From Blasia pusilla (Eukaryota; Marchantiophyta; Marchantiopsida; Blasiales), in NCBI GenBank assembly GCA_050084515.1, contig CM114271.1, forward strand, positions 31,930,001-31,994,000: DNA of 64,000 bases, read 5' to 3'. Positions 55,641 to 64,000 of the stretch are shown piece after piece. Made by a program: the position numbers and the translations under genes. Each line of letters opens with the position of its first letter. Position 1 is the stretch's first letter. Under the pieces are notes generated by a model, which had not been told where the DNA came from, made no database searches, and saw nothing but the letters and a program-made list of their open reading frames with translations.

Positions 55641-57861
55641 GTCTTGATGTGGAATATACGAGGCCTTTCAACAACAAAGTATGTGAGTGCTCTACCAATT
55701 TGGGAGATGGCGAGATATTATCAATATTGTGGAGACTTGGGAACATGAGAGCAATACTATTGCGAGAGATGCAAGGGTTTACTTTGGTAGGATCGACATG
55801 GAATCAAAGAAGGCAACGGGCGGGGAAGGGGTTATGGCGGTATTGCTACTTTCATCAGGTCTCAATTTCTACCTCTCATTCATCTAGAAGATCAAGATAT
55901 CGGGGGTCAATATCATTGGCTACGTCTTGGTTTCGTTGGGGGATCTTATTATTATTTGGCGGTTTGTTATTTTGCACCACTCTCCATGCCTATCTACTCA
56001 ACACGCACTCACAATCGAAGTCAACCGTTCCATCGACTTATTGGGGATGTTCTCATAAATCAAAGCAAAGGTGAAGTCTTTCTAGTTGGAGATTTCAATG
56101 CTCGACATTAACGTCTTGCTCAATTTACCCAATTCAGTGATTCCTTGATTTCTCCTCTTCTCAAGAATATGAGGATGGTTTATGGTCTAGAATCTCTTGA
56201 GATCTTTCTACAAATCCTTTGTGAGTATTTTTAACCTTTGGAGCCACTTGTAATTTGAAAGTTCTTAATGGAACCTCTCATTTTCCCAACTCTCACCCAA
56301 TACGTGTTTCTCCTTTATTGGCGCTAGCACCATCGATTATCTTACATCCTCTCGCCCGTGATAGCTCTCTTATCTCTACATTTGATATTCTAGAACCTCA
56401 CTGAATCGGATCATGCACCTCTCTTGTTTACTCTCTCTTTGTCAAAGGAAATTCCTCTCTCGACATGTCAATCTATTTTAGCTTCTCCCAAGTTTCGCTT
56501 AGATCCTGGTAAAAAAGATCTTTATATGCTACATTTACAAGAACACTTGACTCGCATTGTATGGAGCCCTGATCCAAACACGGCAAGTATGCAACTAACG
56601 GAATTGCTCAAAAACAATGCATCTAAGTTCTTTTCGCGCCACTGGGATAGAAGTCCTAGGAGGCTGCCTTGTAATGGGTGGTTTGACTCTGAATGCAAGC
56701 AAGCAAGGGCACGAGCAGTTGATAAATCTTTGGATATCCCAAGTCGGCTTATTATGACGAGCCTTTACAAATACTTGGTGAAATCTAAGAAACGAGCTTT
56801 CTTGCGGCGAAAACAAGAGTCCTTGACAAGGGAGCTGCATGAGGACCCAAGTCTAAAGTCATTATAGTGGGTACTAGATCCAAGTTCTCGTTCTTTTACA
56901 AAGTTCTACAATTAGAACAAGTGAAGAGTTACAAATATCTAGGCATCGATTTCTCTCATGATTATAGTTGGGCACTTTGCATGCAAAAGAGAGTAGAAGC
57001 TGGTTACAAAGCTCTATATTCATTTTTAAACCGGTGTAGAAGAGCTCATCTTGTGTCTTGGAGTCTTAGGAAATTCTTATTTAGGAGCTTAGTGTTGCCG
57101 GTGGTCTTATATGGGACCCAAGTTTAGGTAAGAAGACATGTTGGGAGCGCGTGGAAAGAATGCAAAAGATCTTTCTACAAGAAGAATTGGGTGTAAGAAA
57201 CCAAACTCCGTATGCTATTCTTCTTGCGGAAACAGGTTTTCTTCCTCTAGAAGCAGAAGCTCTTTACTTGACCATCACTTACATCGCAAGGGTGAGATCT
57301 CTTGATGTTTCTCGCCTCCCTCATCAAGCTTTGCGAGCCACACGTTTCATAAGGTGGATGGCGGATGTGGTGACTTGGTCTTCAAAGTGGAATGTGGCAG
57401 AACGCGATTGGGACTTGAAACCGATGGCCCTCCGTGAGCATCTACAGAAGCAATCTCTCAACATCATTTGGAGCAGTGCGGGCACCAAAATAAAGTTTTA
57501 TCAACTTCATGTTAATCCTATGCTTGTATATTGTGAACAAGGATACCTACTTGAGGGGATCTCCACGTTCTTACGACATATTATCGCACGTCATAGAACT
57601 GGGTCTCATAGGCTAGGAATTGAGGAAGGACGATGGTTTAAAATTGATAGAAGTGAACGAATTTGTAGGTTATGTGCCGGAGAAAATATTGAAGATGAAG
57701 AGCATGTGTTTGTTACATGTCCAAGGTATGGAGAAATAAGACTAGCTCATAAAATAGATGTGGAGAATTTCTATTCTTTACTACAGCTAGTGCCTTATGA
57801 TTTAGGTTGTTATATTAGGGATGTCATCATTCATCGCTCAAGTGCTCTATGCTATAGCTAG
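55641..57861 (+). pseudogene. LINE-A copy 3 ORF2, with RT core deleted
   Basis: The endonuclease part (55650-56460) is heavily frameshifted but shows VETWEHESNTIA, VFLVGDFNAR and ESDHAPL-like remnants. A frame at 56424-56850 covers SKFFSRHWDRSPRRLPCNGWFDSECKQARAR. It then jumps to KVIIVGTRSKFSFFYK, skipping RT motifs up to and beyond YADD (about 1 kb compared with copy 1). Frames 56867-57127 and 57151-57861 give the C-terminal region and intact CRLC...HVFVTC knuckle. Confidence 0.88.
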
Positions 57862-57976
57862 GAGAAGGTCTTAAGGATCTTTTTCAGGGTCAGTGAATGA
57901 ATGACTTGTAATGTGTTTTTCAGCCTTTTGACCCTTTGGGTCCCACGGGCTTGATCTATTTACCATTTACCATTTA

Positions 57977-58430
57977 TATTGTGAACAAGGATACCTACTT
58001 GTAGGGATCTCCACGTTCTTACGACATATTATCGCACGTCATAGAACTGGGTCACATAGGCTAGGAATTGAGGAAGGATGATGGTTTCAAATTGATAGAA
58101 ATGAACGAATTTGTAGGTTATGTGCCGGAGAAAATATTGAAGATGAAGAGCATGTGTTTGTTACATGTCCAAGGTATGAAGAAATTAGACTAGCTCATAA
58201 AATAGATGTGGAGAATTTCTATTCTTTACTACAGCTAGTGCCTTATGATTTAGGTTGTTATCTTAGGACGTCATCATTCATCGCTCAAGTGCTCTAGGCT
58301 GTAGCTTGGAGAAGGTCTTAAGGATCTTTTTCAGGGTCAGTGAATGAATGACTTGTAATGTGTTTTTCAGCCTTTTGACCCTTTGGGTCCCACGGGCTTG
58401 ATCTATTTACCATTTACCATTTACCATTTT
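57977..58430 (+). mobile_element. LINE-A copy 4, 5'-truncated, joined to the tail of copy 3
   Basis: It begins inside ORF2 (YCEQGYLL segment) immediately after the heptamer tail of copy 3 and runs to its own tail at 58403-58430 (four heptamers, the last varied). It includes the CCHC knuckle coding sequence. A deletion near 58264 breaks the last codons. Confidence 0.9.
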
Positions 58431-59131
58431 ACTTACGCAACTCGTCGGGACGGTTGTTGGGATGCTTTAACACTTACGCAACTCGTTGGACTCCGACCAA
58501 TTGCTCGATTGATGAATGGATAAGGTTTTTTTTTGCCAAAAGCAACTCGTCGGACTCCGACCAGTTGCTCGACTCGACGCTTTTTTGGATGTTTTTTTAA
58601 GAATGCAACTCGTCGAACTCCGACGAGTTGTTCGATTGACCACACATTTAATTAGTTTTTGGCCGAAAGCAAACCGTCAGAGTCCGACGGGTTGCTCGAC
58701 TCGCCGCCTTATCATGATGTTTTTTGAAGAATGCAACTCGTCGGACTCCGACGAGTTGTTCGACTGACTGCAGGTTTAGAATGTTTTTTGCCCAAAGCAA
58801 CCCGTCGGAGTCCGACGGGTTGCTTGCCTCGAAACTGTTTTTGGCCGAAATAAACCCGTCAGAGTCCGACGGGTTGCATTTGGAAGTTGGTTCCCCAAAT
58901 TTCACGTCAAATTGCAAGTTTCCATTCAATTGCGCAACCTGTCGGACTCCGACGGGTTGCTATGTTCACGTTAGTATGTTCAGTTGCACAACCCGTCAGA
59001 GTCCGACGGGTTGAAACCAGGCATTAGCAAATCTGAATGCAATCGGTCGGACTCCAACGGGTTGCATCATTTAGCTCGTTGCTAGAATCCGACCTTGAGC
59101 TGTGACGACCCGTCGGAGTCCGACGGGTTGC
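58431..59131. repeat. 27-bp palindrome array 4 (about twelve copies)
   Basis: Copies start at 58437 (half), 58478, 58542, 58605, 58669, 58733, 58797, 58851, 58934, 58988, 59039 and 59105, with a further half at about 59148. From 58478 to 58797 spacing is 63-64 bp. 58797 is perfect (11-bp arms, centre GAGTC). 58605 and 58733 carry CTC in the left arm and GAG in the right, so pairing is kept. It lies upstream of, and probably in the intron before, the long exon at 59210. Confidence 0.9.
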
Positions 59132-59209
59132 AGGAACCCATGTAATTTCCTGACGGGTTGAGTTTGGATGTGCAAGATTGTATCGGAGGGGAATGTCACC
59201 CACCACTAG

Positions 59210-61207
59210 ATCCAGGACTGCGATTGGGTGAGGAAGGTGCTTACGACGCACCCGGGAGAGTACAGGGGGTTCTTGGGCGATGCCCTTGTCAATCAGATGC
59301 TTGCAAAGGGTGCTCAAATTAAAAAGAAAACTTGGGCAAATAAGTTTATTTCCCAAGATGCAGCCATAACCATCCTTTTCTGGTCGAAGATACAGGCCGC
59401 GAAGAAGAGCGCTGCACTAGAGCTGGAGCGGAGGGAGAAGGTATCTGCGTCTGAGCGCGGGAAATTCATCCAAGTTGCAGTATCTACAACAACAAAATAC
59501 ACGGCGAGCAAGATGCAGCGATACATCAGCATTCTCAACCCCGAACTTGGTCCGGAGTTCTACAAGGAGCTGAAGGCGATTATCAAGCGCCAACGGAAAA
59601 GGGATGAAGATCCGCATGGTCGGATTGGGGAGAAAGTGTCCCTAGATCGAGTGCATCGGTTTGCGTTGTCCGGCATAAGCGAGTTTAAGAGGATCCGACT
59701 GATGAAAATCAGTCTCGAGGGCACAGAGGCCCAGAAGAGGGCGGCACACCATCCTCCGGGTGTGTCCGATCCAGTGATCATCTCCCACTGGCTACGCGAA
59801 TGGTCGTTCTGGGACGCGTTGCGGGTTATCGGGAAGTCCGTGCTGGACGGTCTGCAAGCGGAGCTCAGAAGATTAGAGCCCATCCCGGATGAAGCAAACC
59901 TTGAAAGTTCTGGAGATTTCGAGGTTTGGCTCGACGACATCCGGGGCAAGCCAACCAAAAACCTAGGATTCAAGACAATGTTCAAGGTTTGCGTCCTCCC
60001 TCAGGCAGAGCTTGACGAAGAGGTAGAGGGGAACAAACGGGATCAAGCGAAGAAGAAGCGAGATCTACAAGAGCAGACGGCCAATTCTGTTCGACTAAAA
60101 GCTGCCCAACGGATGGTCTTCAGGTACCTCGTCCAGTGTAAGAATGCAGGTACGTGGGGAAAATTACCGGCAGCCTTGAAATTGTGGGCTTCGCTGTCGG
60201 ATGCAGAGACATTCTCCATGTATGACATGGAGATGGGGCAGCACATGTCCGATTGGGAGGTGGAGAATTTCCCCATTTGGCTCGACTTCAACGACCCTGA
60301 AGACATCACCGATAAGGATTTACAAGTGCTTCATGATGCAGTGGCCTCAAGACAAGACGACATCCCCAATTTCGTGCAGACTGAAGACTTCTTCGAAGGA
60401 GATGCAGAAGAGCAGGCCTACGAGACAGCTGAGTTGGCTTCCAAGGTCCGCACAGCCAAAGACAAATCCACAACGGGTCTCAAAGGCAAGGCGAGAGGAG
60501 GGAAAAATTCAGAGGCCGAGTCTTCCCAAAGAGAGGCTCAAGATTCAAGGCCAGAAGCGGAATCGTCCGGGCGAGCGGGGAGAGAGGGTCGGACCAGGTC
60601 CTCGACGAAAAAAACCCCACAAGAGTCTGAGGTCATAGAGACCCCGACAAGCCGTCCGCAGACTCGGGAGAAGCGGAAGCGAGAGGTGCCAGGGTTGTCC
60701 CAAGGAGAATACAGTCCATCATCCTTGGGAAGACACAGACAAAGTACGACCCGGACAAGTGTCCTCCTTCAGTTCACTCCTTTACTGGATGAGCTGAAGA
60801 GGTTCAGTTCTCAAGCGTCTACACCAACCATCGATAAATTGACAACGCTGGGACGGAAGCTCCAACAAAACGGGCACGCTGCCTGGACGGTGAATGGAGT
60901 GGTCGAAGAGGTTGCGGTGGATCTCTTGATCACTGATCTGCCCTCGGGGTTGCGACTTTGGGGCGAGAATCCGTCGGACGACGTACCTGAGTGGAATGTG
61001 CCGCTCTCTTATGACCAGATTGCACTATTGTTCTCCTTTGCAGACGCCTATCTGAGTGACAGGGGCTGCTTCTTGGTGTTGACTGGAGGGAGCGAGGACG
61101 AGCTCTTCAACCTCCAGTGCATCAAGAGGTCGCTAAAGTGGAGGACGGCGCAATCGTGGATCATCAAAAACGAGTACCCACTCCGATCCGCGACGAGTCA
61201 GATTCGG
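59210..61207 (+). CDS. Methyltransferase-like gene, long exon (about 660 codons)
   Basis: It is open from the codon after a TAG at 59207-59209, which may be an acceptor (CCACTAG), to 61207. Residues 1-230 are basic and helical and not recognised. Residues 380-500 are acidic then low-complexity (Ser/Glu/Arg). The last 120 residues contain VDLLITDLPSGLRLWGE (60917-60960), PLSYDQIALLFSFADAYLSDRGCFLVL and WRTAQSW. This resembles the motif IV region and following strands of beta-class amino-methyltransferases, but DPPY is replaced by DLPS. The exon ends ATTCGG with GTAAGG at 61208. It is the longest unbroken frame in the window. Confidence 0.6.
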
Positions 61208-61779
61208 GTAAGGCTCAATTCCTGTACTATAATCTCAATTATATTTTAATGATGTGTATAATGAGTGTTCATCTCCGTTGAGTGAGTATAATGAGTGTCA
61301 ATCTCCGTTTTTTTGTCCGTGAGCAACCCGTCGGAAGGCGACGGGTTGCTGGCTTAGAGTAGCCCATGCTCGGCTGAGAGCAACCTGTCGGTTTCCGACG
61401 GGTTGCATCTTTCCCACATACACAGGGAAAACCGTGGTGTACCTGCAACCCGTCGGAACCCGACGGGTTGCAGTTGCTTTTGGTTTTTCCCTGTGTTTCC
61501 GGAAAGCTGCAACCCGTCTGATAGCGACGGGTTGCTCTCAGGCGAGCATGGGCTGCTCTAGGCCAGCAACCCGTCGCCTTCCGACGGGTTGCTCAATTTC
61601 ACTAACATAGCCCGACCGGGTTGTTTTAGTCCCTGACCAACCCGTCGGAAGGCGACGGGTTGGTCCGGGACAAAACAACCCGTCGGACTCCGACAGGTTG
61701 ATCCAAAGTCAGTAATTGAAAATGTTCTCAAGCCGACTTCTTTAGTTGCTGACATTGTTTCCAACGTGCTGATTTACAG
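61208..61779 (+). other. Intron packed with 27-bp palindromes
   Basis: The donor GTAAGG at 61208 and acceptor TTTACAG ending at 61779 keep the frame (phase 0 on both sides). It contains seven palindromes and a 274-bp inverted repeat. Transcribed, it would fold into nested hairpins. Confidence 0.75.
61321..61701. repeat. Palindrome array 5 with a 274-bp inverted repeat
   Basis: 27-bp units start at 61323, 61380, 61445, 61509, 61566, 61637 and 61675. The segment 61321-61594 is a near-perfect palindrome centred on the unit at 61445-61471. The centre of the first unit (GAAGG) is the complement of that of its partner at 61566 (CCTTC). 61637 has C at its first position and G at its last, so the outer pair is swapped but still complementary. 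Confidence 0.92.
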
Positions 61780-62291
61780 ATGGACCACTCCTACGTGTAC
61801 TGCTTCGTTCGGCCCGAGCACAATTTCCAGGTGTTCAAGATCCAGGATCCTGTGGATCCATGCTCAGATGGGTACAGCTTAGATAGTTTGTACAATTCCC
61901 CCCCGGGAATTTACATGCAAGACAGTACCCCACTTCTCGGAGGAAGGGAAAAGTCGCGAGCCCTGATGCAAACGCTCATCGAGCTCTGCTCAAGGGGGGT
62001 GACTTGGTGTTTGACTTAGTGGGACTTTCAGGGGCAAGTATCAAAGGCGCCTGGCAGAGTGGCAGGAACATTCTCTGCCTCGAGGGAAGGCAGGAACTAT
62101 TTGACCTTTGCAAGGAGGCAAAGGCAGAATACGAAAGGCTCGTTGGGGCGTACAACTCTCCACCGAAGCCGAGAGCTCCGGTTCCAGACCCACCCTTGGT
62201 AGTGACTCCATCGTCACTTCCAACGATTCCAAAAATCGGGAGGGCAAGGCCGAAAGTAATTTTGCAAGAGCTCTCAGACGATGACGAGTGA
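61780..62291 (+). pseudogene. Methyltransferase-like gene, exon after the palindromic intron
   Basis: It starts with MDHSYVYCFVRPEHNFQVFKIQDP in phase with the previous exon. At the G6 run 61994-61999 the frame shifts by one to continue as LVFDLVGLSGASIKGAWQSGRNILCLEGRQELFDLCKEA and ends at TGA 62289-62291. The second part resembles motif I of beta-class methyltransferases (VLDPFxGSGT...A...GR...E), with degenerate residues. The shift could be real decay or a sequence error in the G run. Confidence 0.55.
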
Positions 62292-62731
62292 GTTCAAAGA
62301 ACTCAACGACCCAGCTTGACTGCAGCGTTTGGAGTAGGGAGTTTTTTGATGATGAGGCAAAAGATTTCATAGAATAGATCAAATGTACAGTTCCGAGCTT
62401 TTTTCAGATGATATAAAGCATAAGATTTTTTCGAACGATGGTGGTGCTTGTAAAAGTTTGCTAAACATTTTTTGTCTTTTCGAATGTGATCGTCTATGTA
62501 CTCCGCGGACTTCTATTTTGCAACCCGTCGGATTTCTCCTACTTGCAACTTTTCACTTTTTGACCACAACACCTTTTTACCACTTCCAGGCAACCTGTCG
62601 GATTCCGACAGGTTGCCTGATCGGACTCTTTCCCTGTTGGTCCAACTTAAGAGGCAGTCTGGCAGGCTTCTTCCCTTGGCACCTTCCCCACAACTCGTAA
62701 AGGCAGGCGTAGGCTTCTTTTCTTCTCTCAG
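62292..62731 (+). other. Possible 3' part or intron with two palindromes
   Basis: A frame ending FFDDEAKDFIE and TAG at 62376-62378 is similar to the sequence ending 63058. Palindromes start at 62520 and 62590; the latter has CCTG and CAGG in its arms, a matched change. A pyrimidine-rich tract and CAG at 62729-62731 look like a splice acceptor. Confidence 0.45.
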
Positions 62732-63058
62732 ACGTGTTGGATTCCTACTACCTGTGCGATTGCCATAATGGTATTACCGGGACGGAGCACATATTGATAC
62801 TGGATGGGTGTCACATTGCAGAGCGTACAAGGTATACTGCCGAGGAAGGCGGTGGGACTCAAATCAGGTTACATGGGACCGTTATGGTGTACCTAGTGGG
62901 GGGGGGGCCAAGGCTCTCGAATTTGCCAACTTTTTTCGATCCCCGTCTACAATCGGCCAGAGGAGCCACTTGTATCCCAGGACATTCCTTTGGTACTATC
63001 ACCGAGGAGAGTTAGGAGTAAATTTGTAGATGACGAGGCTGAAGAAATCCTAGACTAG
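62732..63058 (+). pseudogene. Possible terminal exon
   Basis: After the acceptor-like CAG (62731), frames give LDSYYLCDCHNGITGTEHILILDG and, shifted at the run of nine G bases near 62898-62906, KALEFANFFRSPSTIGQRSHLYPRTFLWYYHRGELGV, ending VDDEAEEILD with TAG at 63056-63058. The last 55 bp plus flank resemble 62343-62397. Family unknown. It may belong to the methyltransferase-like gene or to a relative. Confidence 0.4.
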
Positions 63059-63097
63059 GTCAAATGTACATTTCCGAGGTTCCTTCGGAGGAAATGA
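63059..63097. other. Short spacer before LINE-A copy 5
   Basis: It matches the DNA after the stop codon at 62378 (AAATGTACA, TTCCGAG). Nothing else is visible. Confidence 0.5.
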
Positions 63098-64000
63098 TAA
63101 ATGGTAAATGGTAAATAGATCAAGCCCGTGGGACCCAAAGGGTCAAAAGGCTGAAAAACACATTACAAGTCATTCATTGACTGACCCTGAAAAAGATCCT
63201 TAAGACCTTCTCCTAGCTACAGCCTAGAGCACTTGAGCGATGAATGATGACATCCCTAATATAACAACCTAAATCATAAGGCACTAGCTGTAGTAAAGAA
63301 TAGAAATTCTCCACATCTATTTTATGAGCTAGTCTTATTTCTCCATACCTTGGACATGTAACAAACACATGCTCTTCATCCTCAATATTTTCTCCGTCAC
63401 ATAACCTACAAATTCGTTCACTTCTATCAATTTTAAACCATCGTCCTTCCTCAATTCCTAGCCTATGAGACCCAGTTCTATGACGTGCGATAATATGTCG
63501 TAAGAACGTGGAGATCCCCGCAAGTAGGTATCCTTGTTCACAATATACAAGCATAGGATTAACATGAAGTTGATAAAACTCCATTTTGGTGCCCGGACTG
63601 CTCCAAATGATGTTGAGAGATTGCTTCTGTAGATGCTCACGGAGGGCCATCGGTTTCAAGTCCCAATCGCGTTCTGCGACATTCCACTTTGAAGACCAAG
63701 TCACCACATCCGCCATCCACCCTATGGAACGTGTGGCTTGCAAAGCTTGATGAGGGAGGCGAGAAACATCAAGAGATCTCACCCTTGCGAGGTAAGTGAT
63801 GGTCAAGTAAAGAGCTTCAGCTTCTAGAGGAAGAAAACCTGTTTCCGCAAGAAGAATAGCATACGGAGTTTGGTTTCTTACACCCAATTCTTCTTGTAGA
63901 AAGATCTTTTGCACTCTTTCCACGCGCTCTCAACCTGTCTTCTTACAACTAGGGCCCCAAACTTGGGTCCCATATAAGACCACCGGCAACACTAAGCTCC
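63098..64000 (-). mobile_element. LINE-A copy 5, 3' part, cut by the window end
   Basis: On the minus strand it ends in three heptamers (63098-63118). A clean 236-residue frame (63923-63213) holds the C-terminal ORF2 region and the knuckle CRLC...HVFVTC. The end GCYIRDVIIHRSSALGCS equals other copies. A stop or shift near 63925 (GEXVERVQK context: TGA in place of the Trp codon of copy 1) interrupts the upstream frame. The rest lies outside the window. Confidence 0.9.

Larger units (their letters stand above)
51747..57976 (+). mobile_element. LINE-A copy 3 with sixteen 5' monomers
   Basis: The plus-strand element has monomers (51747-54600), leader, ORF1 from ATG 54683, ORF2 and heptamer tail (57956-57976). 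An antisense monomer replaces part of ORF1 (54860-55085), and about 1 kb of RT including YADD is deleted at about 56849. It is followed directly by truncated copy 4. Confidence 0.9.

Overview
The window looks like nuclear DNA from a large, repeat-rich eukaryotic genome of the green lineage. Supporting signs are GT-AG introns, a TATA box, an LTR element primed by initiator methionine tRNA, a chromodomain integrase, SWIM-type transposases and LINEs with CCHC tails. My best guess is a streptophyte alga (Chara-like) or another early-diverging plant; this is inference. There is no operon structure, and I saw no convincing tRNA or rRNA gene. Almost every long reading frame belongs to a mobile element, and most are broken.

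Layout. 1-4150 and 8704-10915: remnants of a Ty3/gypsy-like element whose pol ends in a PHD finger (P1-P3). P2 is split by a minus-strand LINE (LINE-A copy 1, 4151-8703). P3 is split by a complete chromovirus (10916-17897, 5-bp target duplication TTGGG) whose 3' LTR is a 310-bp foldback. 18399-20280 has no gene. 20280-23783 (minus) is a decayed LINE with an N-terminal zinc finger and a restriction-like endonuclease. 23784-28110 has no gene but several perfect hairpins. 28111-32869 is LINE-B; 34028-38540 holds pieces of LINE-C. 38977-47796 (minus) is a MULE/SWIM transposase gene split by LINE-A copy 2 (41468-46145). 48673-62294, perhaps to 63058, is a decayed multi-exon gene of unknown family with a C-terminal fold resembling a beta-class amino-methyltransferase. 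Its large central intron holds a LINE fragment, an antisense piece of a paralogue, LINE-A copy 3 with sixteen 177-bp monomers (51747-57976) and truncated copy 4. LINE-A copy 5 enters at 63098 and runs off the window.

Two signals stand out. First, about 45 copies of a 27-bp palindrome (arm GCAACCCGTCG, five variable bases, arm CGACGGGTTGC) sit in introns and gene-flanking DNA of the MULE and methyltransferase-like genes. They occur at regular spacings of about 35, 64 and 67 bp. Several copies carry matched changes in both arms, and seven copies lie in a region containing a 274-bp palindrome. Second, LINE-A carries tandem 177-bp monomers directly upstream of ORF1 in three copies (about 3, 3 and 16 units), like the monomeric promoters of mouse L1, and ends in a heptamer tail (CCATTTA) instead of poly(A).

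The insertions give a relative history: PHD-gypsy copies came first, then the chromovirus and LINE-A inserted into them. LINE-A also broke the MULE gene and occupies the methyltransferase-like gene's intron. LINE-A copies are very similar to one another, so this family was probably the latest to move.
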